A DNA stretch of 64,000 bases from Terriglobus albidus (GCF_008000815.1 NZ_CP042806.1:5084001-5148000); one strand, 5' to 3'; counted from the stretch's first letter, positions 44,098 through 53,054 are shown. Program-made: numbers and translations. Notes: generated by a model from the letters alone, not told the origin.

Positions 44098-44211
44098 TGG
44101 AGCATTTTCCCTGTGGTGTAGTGTAGGGCTTCGCATCCTATGGGCGTTTTCCGCAATGAAAACGCCGCTGGACGCCCTTCCGGAATACCCAGCAACAGGG
44201 GAAATGCTCTA
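44098..44211. repeat. MITE-like repeat, copy 4 (inverted)
   Basis: Matches the reverse complement of copies 2, 3 and 5. Left end TGGAGCATTTTCCCTG, right end CAGGGGAAATGCTCTA, central CGTTTTCCGCAATGAAAACG. It begins at the upstream ATG of ndh. With copy 3 it brackets ndh in inverted orientation. Confidence 0.9.
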
Positions 44212-44295
44212 ACCAATACGATGCAACAGGTTGTGTTACCGGCTCACCCAATTCCCCATCCAGCCCCAGATCAAAAGTAGGGGCAGAAGGTGCAA

Positions 44296-44496
44296 TTAAA
44301 TCTCGGGATAGAAGTCGAAGAAAGCATCCAGGCTCTGCTTCAACTGGGCTTCAATCTGTTCCCGGGAACCCTCCAGCAGATGCATCGTCACCCGGGCCGA
44401 ATTGCCGTTCTTCAGCTCGATGGGGGCTTCGCCGACGGAGGAGATCTCATCGGCGGGCAGAAGTCGCATTCCATAGACAAGTACAAGATTCGCCAT
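44296..44496 (-). CDS. Small hypothetical protein
   Basis: A 66-residue acidic protein (VLVYGMRLLPADEISSVGEA, then LLEGSREQIEAQLKQSLDAF). A beta-strand/helix alternation suggests a small alpha/beta fold. It is divergent from trxB with about 90 bp between the starts. I do not recognise the family. Confidence 0.5.
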   Translation of the reverse strand: MANLVLVYGMRLLPADEISSVGEAPIELKNGNSARVTMHLLEGSREQIEAQLKQSLDAFFDFYPEI

Positions 44497-44584
44497 GGGT
44501 CTATTGTCGCTCCGAAACCAGACTGCCGCAGAGGGAGGGGACGGTTTGAATCTTCCGGACGCCGTTTACAATCAAACCTTAGCC

Positions 44585-45538
44585 ATGTCCGACCATACAA
44601 CCCGCGACACAGTCATCCTCGGTTCCGGCTGCTCCGGCCTGACGGCTGCCATCTATACCGCCCGTGCCAACCTGAAGCCCCTCGTTCTGGAGGGTCATGA
44701 GCCCGGCGGACAGCTTTCCATCACCACGCTGGTCGAGAACTTCCCCGGCTGGCCCCAGGGCGTACAGGGACCTGAGCTGATCGAGAACATGAAACAGCAG
44801 GCGACGCGCTTTGGCGCGGAGCTCAAGATGGCTCACCTGGTCTCGGTGGATCTCTCCAAGCGACCCTTCGAGCTGAACCTGGGTAAGGAGACCATCCACA
44901 CCCGCACGCTGATCATCGCCTCCGGCGCTTCGGCCCGGTGGCTGGGGATTCCCAGCGAACAGGCTCTGATCGGTCATGGCGTCTCAAGCTGCGCTACCTG
45001 CGACGGCTTCTTCTTCTCCGGCAAAGAGATCGCAGTGGTGGGCGGCGGCGACTCGGCCATGGAAGAGGCGCTCTTCCTTACCCGCTTCGCCACCAAGGTG
45101 ACGCTGATCAACCGCAGCGAGAACTTCCGCGCCAGCAAGATCATGCTGGAGCGCGCGATGGCTCACCCGAACATCGTCTTCCGAACCAGCACGGTGGTGG
45201 ACGAAGTTCTGGGCGTGGAAGAGAAGGACGTCAAAGGCCTGAAGCTACGGAACATCAAGACCAACGTCGCGGAGAATCTGCCCCTGTCGGGCCTGTTCCT
45301 TGGCATCGGTCATGAGCCGAATGCGAAGGCGTTTCGCCACCAGATCGATCTGGACGATGACGGTTACATCAAGACCGTGAACAACGTCTTCTGCACACTA
45401 AATGGGCAGATTGTTCCCGGCGTCTTCGCCTCCGGCGACGTGCAGGACCGCCGCTACCGCCAGGCCATCACGGCTGCCGGCACCGGCTGCATGGCCGCGC
45501 TGGAAGTTGAGAAGTTCCTCGAAGAGCACGGAAGGTAA
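44585..45538 (+). CDS. trxB: Thioredoxin-disulfide reductase
   Basis: A 317-residue low-molecular-weight thioredoxin reductase. FAD motif VILGSGCSGLTAAIYTARA (10-28); redox-active CATC at Cys136/Cys139; NADPH motif VVGGGDSAMEEALFLT; C-terminal GVFASGDVQDRRYRQAITAAG. It passes electrons from NADPH to thioredoxin. The ATG at 44585 is chosen because the conserved N-terminus begins there. No thioredoxin gene is adjacent. Confidence 0.95.
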   Translation: MSDHTTRDTVILGSGCSGLTAAIYTARANLKPLVLEGHEPGGQLSITTLVENFPGWPQGVQGPELIENMKQQATRFGAELKMAHLVSVDLSKRPFELNLGKETIHTRTLIIASGASARWLGIPSEQALIGHGVSSCATCDGFFFSGKEIAVVGGGDSAMEEALFLTRFATKVTLINRSENFRASKIMLERAMAHPNIVFRTSTVVDEVLGVEEKDVKGLKLRNIKTNVAENLPLSGLFLGIGHEPNAKAFRHQIDLDDDGYIKTVNNVFCTLNGQIVPGVFASGDVQDRRYRQAITAAGTGCMAALEVEKFLEEHGR

Positions 45539-45550
45539 TCGTAGGACGTT

Positions 45551-45858
45551 GGGGCGGGCCATCCAATTGCTGTCAGTCAGCGCCGGGAGCAGATTTTCCT
45601 GAGCTCTAGGAGCGAGGAGAGAACTGTAGCTGGTCTACTGGAACGACGAGCGACAACGAGATCAGGAAATCGGGGTCCCCAGTCAGCTTTGCTGGCTGGG
45701 GTGAAGAAAATCTGCCCCGGCCCTTCGGGTTGCGGCGCAAATTCGCCCATACTTCGTTGTCGGCCTCGACTGTGGACCCGCCACAGCCTTCGACCTCCGC
45801 CTCGTATGAACAAATTTGCGCTCGCAACGCTGCCGACAGAAACTGGATGGCCCGCCCC
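45551..45858. repeat. 308-bp element with 15-bp perfect inverted ends
   Basis: GGGGCGGGCCATCCA at 45551-45565 is the exact reverse complement of 45844-45858. Imperfect pairing continues inward for about 30 bp. Inside are CCCAGTCAGC-TTT-GCTGGCTGGG near 45677-45700 (also at 11053) and GCAGATTTTC/GAAAATCTGC. No credible coding frame. It occupies most of the gap between trxB and the VOC gene. Confidence 0.75.
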
Positions 45859-45885
45859 CAGGCCGCGATATCCTGTCGGCACCTT

Positions 45886-46002
45886 TAGAGCATTTTCCCT
45901 GTTGCTGGGTATCCCGGAAGAGGAGTGCAGCGGCGTTTTCATTGCGGAAAACGCCCATAGATTCGGATGCCCTTACTCTACACCTGCAGGGAAAATGCTC
46001 TA
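45886..46002. repeat. MITE-like repeat, copy 5 (best-preserved ends)
   Basis: TAGAGCATTTTCCCTG and CAGGGAAAATGCTCTA are perfect 16-bp inverted ends, starting and ending in TA. The central palindrome is GCGTTTTC-ATTGC-GGAAAACGC. Its end lies just before the GGAGG of the VOC gene. Confidence 0.92.
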
Positions 46003-46015
46003 CGGAGGTCCCTTC

Positions 46016-46429
46016 ATGGAGATTCGCGGCCTTTGTCCGCTTCTGGGAGTCTTCGATATGCCGCGGTCGGTGCGGTTCTACTGTGACAACCTCGGTTTTG
46101 AGATCCATCAGCGTTCCGCGACCTACGCGGTCGAAGACGGCGTAGAGCTCTTTCATTGGGCATGGCTCAGGCGCGATGATGCGGAACTGATGCTGAACAC
46201 CGCTTACGACGAAGGCCAGCGTCCCGACCTGGAAAATCTCATGCGCGTCGCGGCTCACCAGGACACCACGCTTTATCTCGCCTGTCCGGACGTGGACGGC
46301 GCCTATGAAGAGCTAAAAGCAAAGGGTGTCTCCTGTGAGCCTCCGCAGACGGCCTGGTATGGGATGCGGCAGCTAAGCATGCGTGATCCGGATGGATTCG
46401 GAGTTGTACTTCAGTGGAGGGCAGAGTAG
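46016..46429 (+). CDS. VOC-family protein (glyoxalase/bleomycin-resistance fold)
   Basis: A 137-residue single VOC-domain pair protein: LLGVFDMPRSVRFYCDNLGFE opens the first module, and LYLACPDVDGAYEELKAKGV, then MRQLSMRDPDGFGVVLQ closes the second, with the C-terminal Glu/Gln typical of metal sites. It could be a lyase, dioxygenase or resistance protein. GGAGG upstream adjoins the MITE copy. The DUF4188 gene begins 2 bp after its stop. Confidence 0.85.
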   Translation: MEIRGLCPLLGVFDMPRSVRFYCDNLGFEIHQRSATYAVEDGVELFHWAWLRRDDAELMLNTAYDEGQRPDLENLMRVAAHQDTTLYLACPDVDGAYEELKAKGVSCEPPQTAWYGMRQLSMRDPDGFGVVLQWRAE

Positions 46430-46431
46430 CT

Positions 46432-46905
46432 ATGGCGGTACAAACTGGACGCTACACCGCACAGATCGAAGGCGATTTCGTCGTCTTCCTGATCGGCATG
46501 CGCATCAACTCGCTATGGGCTGTGCACAAATGGATGCCGGTCACGCAGACGATGCCGCGCATGCTGAAGGAGCTCTATCGCCAGCCGGAGCTCGGCTTTC
46601 TTCGGCACGAAATCTTCCTCGGCTGGCGCATGCTGATGACGGTACAGTACTGGCGCACCTTCGACCAGCTTCATGCCTATGCCCATGCCCGCGATCATGA
46701 ACACCTGCCGGCATGGGCCGAATTCAACCGCCGCGTGGTGAAGAGCGGAGCTGTGGGTGTCTTTCATGAGACCTACCTGGTGAAGGCCGGACAGTATGAA
46801 GCCATTTATTCGGATATGCCACGCTTCGGTCTGGCCAGTGCTGGACAGCATGTGCCTGCGATAGGACGGTTGAATACGGCTCGGGAGCGATTGCAGTCAG
46901 ATTAG
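46432..46905 (+). CDS. DUF4188 protein
   Basis: A 157-residue protein with the DUF4188 pattern: FVVFLIGMRINSLWAVHKWM, then WRTFDQLHAYAHARDHEHLPAWAEF and GVFHETYLV. The family has a ferredoxin-like fold resembling heme-dependent aldoxime dehydratases and antibiotic monooxygenases; activity unknown. It is coupled to the VOC gene (2-bp gap), so the two may act together on a reactive small molecule. Confidence 0.8.
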   Translation: MAVQTGRYTAQIEGDFVVFLIGMRINSLWAVHKWMPVTQTMPRMLKELYRQPELGFLRHEIFLGWRMLMTVQYWRTFDQLHAYAHARDHEHLPAWAEFNRRVVKSGAVGVFHETYLVKAGQYEAIYSDMPRFGLASAGQHVPAIGRLNTARERLQSD

Positions 46906-46987
46906 ATGAGTTTTGAATTCCGGGGCTTCCTTACCCGCCCTAGCGTTGCGAGGGCGGGGCACCCCGGGTGGGACAATATCGTTCGAT

Positions 46988-47028
46988 AAAAAGGCGGATC
47001 GAGCTAAGCTCGATCCGCCTTCGTTTTT
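46988..47028. terminator. Bidirectional intrinsic terminator
   Basis: Perfect 15-bp stem AAGGCGGATCGAGCT/AGCTCGATCCGCCTT around one base, with A5 before and CGTTTTT after, between the convergent DUF4188 and Lys-rich protein genes. Confidence 0.9.
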
Positions 47029-47044
47029 ATCCAGCAACCAGGAA

Positions 47045-47314
47045 CTACTTCGGTGGCATTCCTGCTTCCGTGGCCTTCTTATCGGCCTTGTCCTGGGCCT
47101 TGTCGGCTTTCTTCTGTTCGCTGGAATCCAGCTGCTTCCGCTTGGCCTTATCAGCCTTTGCCTGGGCCTTCTCGGCCTTGGCTTCCTTCTTCAGCTGCTT
47201 CTGCTCCTGTTTATTGGCTTCCTGGCGGGTTTGCTGGCTGGTCTCTTGAGCCAAGCCGGCCAGGCCCAGGCTCAGGGCACACCCCAGTACCGCAGCGCGT
47301 GTCATGTAGGTCAT
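47045..47314 (-). CDS. Small exported Lys/Gln/Ala-rich protein
   Basis: An 89-residue protein started at the ATG at 47314. A signal peptide (MTYMTRAAVLGCALSLGLAG) is followed by a highly charged helix of KAEKAQAKADKAKRK-type sequence, predicted to be one long coiled coil. Strongly basic low-complexity sequence; function unknown. Confidence 0.6.
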   Translation of the reverse strand: MTYMTRAAVLGCALSLGLAGLAQETSQQTRQEANKQEQKQLKKEAKAEKAQAKADKAKRKQLDSSEQKKADKAQDKADKKATEAGMPPK

Positions 47315-47370
47315 CTTCCACCTCCGTGCGACCTCATAAGACGCGTATTGCACCATTTGTGCTGCCCAAC

Positions 47371-47700
47371 TTAGAAGCGGTGGAACATGAAAAAGGCGGC
47401 GCCTACCAGACATCCAAAGGCGGCGAAGTAGTTCCAGCGCAGCCTCTCGCCGAAATACAGCACGGCGAAGACGCCGAAGACCGACATGGTGATGACCTCC
47501 TGCAGCACCTTGAGCTGTTCGGGAGAGAACTTGCCGGCGCCGATGCGGTTAGCCGGAACCTGCAGGCAATATTCAAAAAAAGCAATTGCCCAGCTTATGA
47601 GAATCACCTTCCACAGCGCGGCGTCGCGATGCTTCAGGTGGCCATACCAGGCGATAGTCATAAAGATGTTCGAACCAATAAGAAGCAGAATCGTCCACAT
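47371..47700 (-). CDS. DMT-family small membrane protein (DUF486)
   Basis: A 109-residue protein with four hydrophobic helices. DUF486 signature: ILLLIGSNIFMTIAWYGHLK, WAIAFFEYCLQVPANRIG and FGVFAVLYFGERLRWNYF. It is a short relative of drug/metabolite transporters; the substrate is unknown. It is divergent from yggS with 27 bp between the starts. Confidence 0.88.
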   Translation of the reverse strand: MWTILLLIGSNIFMTIAWYGHLKHRDAALWKVILISWAIAFFEYCLQVPANRIGAGKFSPEQLKVLQEVITMSVFGVFAVLYFGERLRWNYFAAFGCLVGAAFFMFHRF

Positions 47701-47727
47701 ACGTTCCTCAGATGCAAAACTAGAGAT

Positions 47728-48420
47728 ATGTCCATCGTAGAAAACCTGGAGCGCGTCCGCGAACAGATCGCCGCAGCCTGCGCCAAGGCAGGCAGAAGCG
47801 AAGCCGATGTCGCCCTGATGGCCGTCTCCAAAACGCATCCCGCATCGGCGATCGAAGAGGCATATGCCGCGGGACAGAGACTCTTCGGCGAGAACCGCGT
47901 GCAGGAGTGGGAGGCAAAATCCGCGCAGCTCTCGCTGCCAGGCCTGGAGATGCACCTCATCGGCCCGCTGCAGTCCAACAAGACCAATAAGGCCGCAGGA
48001 CTGTTTCATACGATTGAAGCTGTCGATTCGTTACGCATCGCACAACGGCTCGACACAGCCGCACAGGCTCTTGGCCGCAGGCTTCCGATACTGATAGAGA
48101 TCAAGCTCTCGCACGAAGACTCAAAGCACGGCATGGCTCCGCAGGAACTTCCTGCCCTGCTGGAGGCGCTGCCTGCGCTGAGCCATGTGATTCCGGTCGG
48201 CCTTATGACAGTGCCGCCGTTGGATGCCCAGGGCGAGGAGGCACGTCCCTACTTCCGCCGTCTGCGTGAGCTACGCGACCAGGCACAAACCAGGATCGCT
48301 ACCCTCACTCATCTCTCCATGGGGATGTCGCATGACTACACCGTAGCGATTGAAGAGGGCTCCACCTGCGTTCGGGTGGGAACAGCCATCTTCGGTGAGC
48401 GGGAGTACTCGCAGCCGTGA
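47728..48420 (+). CDS. Pyridoxal-phosphate homeostasis protein (YggS/PLPBP)
   Basis: A 230-residue alanine-racemase-N-like TIM barrel. The PLP-binding Lys35 is in [39 protein letters not shown] and [11 protein letters not shown] are diagnostic. It buffers PLP and supports amino-acid homeostasis. The ATG at 47728 is chosen; upstream in-frame sequence is antisense of the neighbour. The DUF167 gene begins inside its stop codon. Confidence 0.95.
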   Translation: MSIVENLERVREQIAAACAKAGRSEADVALMAVSKTHPASAIEEAYAAGQRLFGENRVQEWEAKSAQLSLPGLEMHLIGPLQSNKTNKAAGLFHTIEAVDSLRIAQRLDTAAQALGRRLPILIEIKLSHEDSKHGMAPQELPALLEALPALSHVIPVGLMTVPPLDAQGEEARPYFRRLRELRDQAQTRIATLTHLSMGMSHDYTVAIEEGSTCVRVGTAIFGEREYSQP

Positions 48421-48719
48421 GCCTGCGACTGCAGCAGAGCGGCGAGGATTGCCTGCTTCCGGTCCGGCTCCATCCCGGAGCCCGGCGCAACGCCATTACC
48501 GGCGAGCACGATGGAGCCCTCAAAATCGCATTGACGGCACCTCCCGTGGACGGCAAAGCCAACGAAGCCCTATTGCGCTATCTTGCTGAAATACTGGGAG
48601 TTTCTCTGAACCGGATAGAGTTGAAGAGCGGCCAGACCAGCCGATCCAAAATGGTTTTGATCACATGCATCCGGGCCGAGGAGGTCGCAGCAAAGCTGAC
48701 ACCGGCCACGTATACTTAG
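48417..48719 (+). CDS. DUF167 (YggU-family) protein
   Basis: A 100-residue protein starting at a GTG that overlaps the yggS stop (GTGA), so it is translationally coupled. Family pattern: [33 protein letters not shown] and [16 protein letters not shown]. The YggS-YggU pairing is widespread in bacteria; the function is unknown. Confidence 0.9.
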   Translation: MSLRLQQSGEDCLLPVRLHPGARRNAITGEHDGALKIALTAPPVDGKANEALLRYLAEILGVSLNRIELKSGQTSRSKMVLITCIRAEEVAAKLTPATYT

Positions 48720-48786
48720 GGGAAGAGCAAGCCCAAATCCCGATTGCGATTTGCGAATCGCCATTCTTCATTCGGAGACTTTTTTC

Positions 48787-49392
48787 ATGCAATTTCGCCG
48801 TCTGGCTTGCGGCGCTGTATTTAGCGCCCTCCTCCTGATGCTCTTTGGCTCCCGCACAGCGGCACACGCCAACGACCTCCCCACCGGCATAAATCCGGTT
48901 CCCAGCCGCCCTCTCGAGCAGTACCGTCTGCGTCTGCATCATCTGCATACCGGCGAGGACATCGATGTGGTTTACAAGATCGGCAACGAGTATGTCCCCT
49001 CGGGCATCGCGAAGCTGAACGGTTTTCTGCGGGACCATCGCACGGGCGATATTGCCCACTACGACCCGAAAGAGTTTGACGTGCTGCACACGCTGCTTGC
49101 CCGGCTCGGACGGCCCAACAACGTGATCGATATCGTCTGCGGCTATCGCACGCCGTGGAGCAATAACTTCCTGCGCGGCCGCAACGCGAATACGGGCGTG
49201 GCAAAGAACTCGCAGCATGTGCTGGCCAAGGCGATCGATATCCGGGTTCCGGGCATCACCACCGCGAGACTGCGTCAGGCGGCGCTGAGCCTGCATGCCG
49301 GGGGTGTTGGGTATTATCCGGTGTCACAGTTTGTGCATGTGGATGTGGGACCGGTGCGGCAGTGGACGTACGGTACGGCGCATAACGATTGA
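48787..49392 (+). CDS. DUF882/peptidase M15-like murein endopeptidase (MepK-like)
   Basis: A 201-residue protein with a signal peptide (about 1-28, ending AHAND). The M15-type zinc motifs are present: SQHVLAKAIDIRV (H, D) and VHVDVGPVRQW (H-x-D near the C-terminus), with CGYRTPWSN before them. E. coli MepK of this family cuts 3-3 crosslinks in peptidoglycan, the bonds made by L,D-transpeptidases; a large L,D-transpeptidase gene lies just downstream on the other strand. Confidence 0.85.
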   Translation: MQFRRLACGAVFSALLLMLFGSRTAAHANDLPTGINPVPSRPLEQYRLRLHHLHTGEDIDVVYKIGNEYVPSGIAKLNGFLRDHRTGDIAHYDPKEFDVLHTLLARLGRPNNVIDIVCGYRTPWSNNFLRGRNANTGVAKNSQHVLAKAIDIRVPGITTARLRQAALSLHAGGVGYYPVSQFVHVDVGPVRQWTYGTAHND

Positions 49393-49404
49393 CGAGTTTG
49401 AGCA

Positions 49405-49558
49405 GGTGGGAGCAGCGGGCTTCAGCCGGCTGATTTGAGTAGTACAACACAATGGGCTTTAGCCTGGGCCTTATCTGTCTCTCCTGAAAGGCCCAGGGCT
49501 AAAGCCCAACTTTATTTTGAGCCTGTAAACCGTGGGCTGAAAGCCCACGGCTCCCACC
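49405..49558. repeat. Dispersed palindromic repeat family A, copy 2 (inverted)
   Basis: Bounded by GGTGGGAGCAGC and CCCACGGCTCCCACC. Its reverse complement matches 1198-1352 throughout, including CCCAGGGCTAAAGCCC and GTGGGCTGAAAGCCCAC hairpins. It lies between two convergent cell-wall genes. Confidence 0.8.
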
Positions 49559-49636
49559 GGATCGAGCTTCACTCGATACCACTTTTCGCTTCGCGAAAGA
49601 GTGGAGAACAAAGCGGGTCCTTCGCCCTTCAGCGCT

Positions 49637-51385
49637 TTAAACGGTCTCTCCTGGTGCGGTCTTGGGCTTTACCTCTTCTTTGAACCAGGGATAGGGATAG
49701 CCCTTGCGCAGGACATCTTCGAGCTGTTTGTCGTACTGGTAGACATCGTCGTAGAAGTGGATGTCTCCATCTTCCGCGACCAGCGCCGTGGCATAGAAGA
49801 TCACCACCGGAAGCGGCTGCTTCAGCACAACCGTCTTGTTGTCCGGACCATTGTTCATCGCGTCGTGGATCTTCTCTTCCGTCCACTCCGGCTGATCCTT
49901 CAGAACCCAGTCAGCAAGCTTCTCCGGTTCCTGCAGGCGGATACAGCCATGTGAGAAGTCGCGCTTGGAGTTGGCGAAAAGCTGCGTCGCAGGCGTGGAG
50001 TGCATGTAGATGTCGTACTGGTTGGGGAACATGAACTTCACCAGACCGAGCGAGTTCTTCGGGCCCGGCTTCTCGCGGACGATCACGCGGCCTTGTGCGA
50101 TGGAGTCAGCGTTATAACTCGTCACCGGCTGGCCTTGCGCATTCACCACTTCAAAGTTCTTCTTTCCCAGATATCCGGGATCTTTCGCGACGTGCGGAGC
50201 GATCTCCTTGCGCGCAATGTTGGTCGTCACCGTCCAGTAAGGACGGAAGACGATGTATTTCATCTTCTGCGTGAAGACCGGCGTCTGGTGCTGACCGATG
50301 AACTGCCCCACGACGACGCGCATGCTGAAGTCGAGCTTGTGGGTTGCGGGGTCATGCACACGCAGAACAAACTCCGGCAGGTTCACCTGCAGCGGCGCCT
50401 TAAGAAACTCGTCAGGAAGCCAGCGCCACCGTTCCAGTGTGTCCTGGAACTGGTGAATCCTTGCTGCCGGAGAGATGTTCAGCGCTGCAATGGTCTGTGG
50501 CCCCAGTTTGCCATTCTCTTCCAGGCCATGGCGGTGCTGGAAGTGCTTCACGACATCCGCGACCTCAGCCGTGTAGGCATTTCCCTGCGGTGCTCCGCCC
50601 TCAGAGACATCGCCGAGGATCGTGAGCCGCTGCCACATGGCCTGCAGGCCGGAATACTCGCCACCGGGCAGAATCGGCTTCGCGATGGCCGGCAGCGGAT
50701 CCCACTGTGGATTTGCCTTCGCCATATCGATGTATTTGCCGAGAGCCTCCTCGGTCGCGCGGTACTGGTCGCTGTTGGGCTCGACCAAGGCGATCTGCGA
50801 GGCGACATCTTCGGAGTCGACGACGTTTTCCGCGAGGAAGGTCGGCAGATCATAACGCTTTCCGAGGGCGTTGACGTCAAAGTCGAAGTGCTGAGGATTG
50901 ACGCGGCCAATGTGGAGGTCGCTGATCAGGCGCATGGTGCAGACCGTCATCGCGATATCGAACTTTGCCAGCTCATCGTCCGAGGCGGAAGACATGCCGG
51001 CCAGGCGCTGCTGCCAGCGATCGGCATCGTAGTCTTCCGGGTTCAGTCCCTTGTGATCGATCGTCTGGAAGAGATGGATGACATCCGTCGTTGCCTTTAC
51101 CGGCTTCTTATCGCGTGTCCACGCCAGGCGATATTCGCGCATGGCATAGAAGTTCTGTACGTAGTTCTTGTAGTCGGTGTAGTTGGGCCAGCGCAGCATG
51201 GGCAGATTGCCGGTGGCGTCCAACTGCTGCAGCTGATTGGAGTAATCCGGGGAGAAGGTCTCGAGCGTCTTGCCGACACCGTGCTTTCGCTTACAACCAC
51301 CTGCTGTTACCAGAACCGCGATCATTGCCGCGGCAAACACACGACCACCCAGGACTCTACCGTTCACACAGCCTCCGTGCTGCAT
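49637..51385 (-). CDS. Large L,D-transpeptidase (YcbB/LdtD type)
   Basis: About 582 residues from the ATG at 51385. An N-terminal hydrophobic segment ends in TAGGC, possibly a lipobox. The chain holds the scaffold domain, a peptidoglycan-binding domain (VVKHFQHRHGLEENGKLGPQTIAAL) and a YkuD catalytic domain with HSTPATQLF and the nucleophile in RDFSHGCIRL. It makes 3-3 crosslinks in peptidoglycan in the periplasm. The nearby DUF882 endopeptidase cuts the same bond. Confidence 0.93.
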   Translation of the reverse strand: MQHGGCVNGRVLGGRVFAAAMIAVLVTAGGCKRKHGVGKTLETFSPDYSNQLQQLDATGNLPMLRWPNYTDYKNYVQNFYAMREYRLAWTRDKKPVKATTDVIHLFQTIDHKGLNPEDYDADRWQQRLAGMSSASDDELAKFDIAMTVCTMRLISDLHIGRVNPQHFDFDVNALGKRYDLPTFLAENVVDSEDVASQIALVEPNSDQYRATEEALGKYIDMAKANPQWDPLPAIAKPILPGGEYSGLQAMWQRLTILGDVSEGGAPQGNAYTAEVADVVKHFQHRHGLEENGKLGPQTIAALNISPAARIHQFQDTLERWRWLPDEFLKAPLQVNLPEFVLRVHDPATHKLDFSMRVVVGQFIGQHQTPVFTQKMKYIVFRPYWTVTTNIARKEIAPHVAKDPGYLGKKNFEVVNAQGQPVTSYNADSIAQGRVIVREKPGPKNSLGLVKFMFPNQYDIYMHSTPATQLFANSKRDFSHGCIRLQEPEKLADWVLKDQPEWTEEKIHDAMNNGPDNKTVVLKQPLPVVIFYATALVAEDGDIHFYDDVYQYDKQLEDVLRKGYPYPWFKEEVKPKTAPGETV

Positions 51386-51521
51386 CTGTTCCCTTACGAT
51401 GCCATAAGTGGCCCTATTGTCAGCCAGAGAAAACGGTGCGGCCTTCCAAAGACCCACCGGCGGGTAAGAAAAGGCATTCGATCCACAGTGCTTCCGCTAC
51501 ACTGTCGTGACACCGTTTGCT

Positions 51522-52952
51522 ATGAACCTGTATGCCATCGTTCTGGGCACTATCGTCGCGACCCTGCTGACCGTCTCCTTCACCCGGCTTTCCAAGGTGA
51601 AGACGAAGGCAGATTTCCTGGTTGCAGGCCGCTCCCTTCCCGCCTTTGTTCTGGTCTTCACCCTGCTCTCCTCGTGGATCGGCTCAGGCTCACTTCTTGG
51701 CGGCGCTGAGAATGCCTATAAGCACGGCTTTGTTGCCCTGTGGCAGGGTGGCGGCGGATGGGCAGGGCTGTTCCTGATCTACTTCATCGCTCCCCGAGCA
51801 CGGAAGTTTGCGCAGTTCACCATTCCCGATCTTCTGGAGGCACGCTACAACCAGACAGCCCGCGTGCTGGGAGTGATCGCCATTCTGTTTGCCTTTACCG
51901 CCATTACCAGCTACCAGTTCATCGGCGGCGGCGACATTCTTGCGCTGATCTTCCCAGACACGATCTCGCCGATGCTGGGCCGGTATATCATTGCCGCCTT
52001 CGTGATCTTCTTCACCGCGATTGCGGGGATGTCTTCGGTGGCTTACACCGATCTGGTGATTGGCTTGCTTGCGACCGTCTCACTGGTGGTCTCCTTCCCG
52101 CTGCTGGTCCATACGGCAGGAGGATGGGGCGCCGTGCATGCGGCGTTGCCGGCGAGCTACTTCACCCCCCTGGGTGACTTCTCCCTGATCCAGGCGCTGG
52201 AGATCTTTCTGCCGACCTGCCTGCTGATGCTGGGCAACCAGTCGATGTATCAGAAGTTCTTCGCGGCCAAGAGCGAGAAAGACGCCAGGGTCGCCGTGGT
52301 GGGCTGGATCATCGGCACCGTCATCCTTGAGACTGTGATCGTGGCGCTGGCGATCGTGGGAAATGTCCTGGCAAAGCAGAGTGGCTCGCTGCCCTATCCG
52401 CGCGAAATTCTGGCCTTTACAGCCCTGCACTCGCTGCCCAGCCTGCTGGGGGCTGTGATGATGGGCGCTATCTTTGCCAAGGTAATCTCCACGGCAAACA
52501 GCTTCCTGTTCTCGCCTGCCACCAACCTGATCAACGACATCTATGTACGCTATCTTTCTCCGGATGCGTCTGATAAGAAAGTATTGATTGTCTCGCGGCT
52601 GACAGTGGTTTTGCTGGGCGGGTGGGCTCTCTGGCAGGCTGTCGGCATTACCAGTGTCCTGGCCAAAACGCTCTATGCCTATACCATTTACTCAGCGGCG
52701 TTGACGCCGGTGATTCTGGCGGCATTCTTCTGGCAGCGTGCGACCGCTGCCGCGGCTGTCGCATCCATTGCAGCGGGTACGGTAGTGACCGTCTCGTGGG
52801 ATACGGTCTGGGTGAAGCATCTGCTTCCACAGGCCATTGCGGAACGAGATGCAATTTTTCCTGCATTGCTGGTTTCACTCCTGTGCCTGATCGTTGTAAG
52901 CTACCTGACGCCGCCACCGGATAAGGAACACTTAGCTCGGTTATCGGCTTAA
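51522..52952 (+). CDS. Sodium:solute symporter family protein
   Basis: About 476 residues with 12-13 hydrophobic helices. SSS-type features: LVAGRSLPAFVLVFTLLSSWIGSGS near the N-terminus, ITSYQFIGGGDILA, and GAIFAKVISTANSFLFSPATN. A GTG at 51507 is also possible; neither has a strong ribosome-binding site. It couples solute uptake to sodium; the substrate (sugar, proline, pantothenate or other) cannot be told. Confidence 0.88.
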   Translation: MNLYAIVLGTIVATLLTVSFTRLSKVKTKADFLVAGRSLPAFVLVFTLLSSWIGSGSLLGGAENAYKHGFVALWQGGGGWAGLFLIYFIAPRARKFAQFTIPDLLEARYNQTARVLGVIAILFAFTAITSYQFIGGGDILALIFPDTISPMLGRYIIAAFVIFFTAIAGMSSVAYTDLVIGLLATVSLVVSFPLLVHTAGGWGAVHAALPASYFTPLGDFSLIQALEIFLPTCLLMLGNQSMYQKFFAAKSEKDARVAVVGWIIGTVILETVIVALAIVGNVLAKQSGSLPYPREILAFTALHSLPSLLGAVMMGAIFAKVISTANSFLFSPATNLINDIYVRYLSPDASDKKVLIVSRLTVVLLGGWALWQAVGITSVLAKTLYAYTIYSAALTPVILAAFFWQRATAAAAVASIAAGTVVTVSWDTVWVKHLLPQAIAERDAIFPALLVSLLCLIVVSYLTPPPDKEHLARLSA

Positions 52953-53054
52953 AATTTTCGTGTGGGAGTCACATCCCGTATTGTTTTCTCAGCGTCTATT
53001 CGTGCATTCACGAGAAACGACCCCCAACCTAACCCCATCCCAAAAGGACGAATC

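Noticed and set aside
50000-51709. A 569-residue plus-strand ORF
   Set aside because: Antisense to the L,D-transpeptidase gene, running out of frame into the symporter gene; no recognisable domain.
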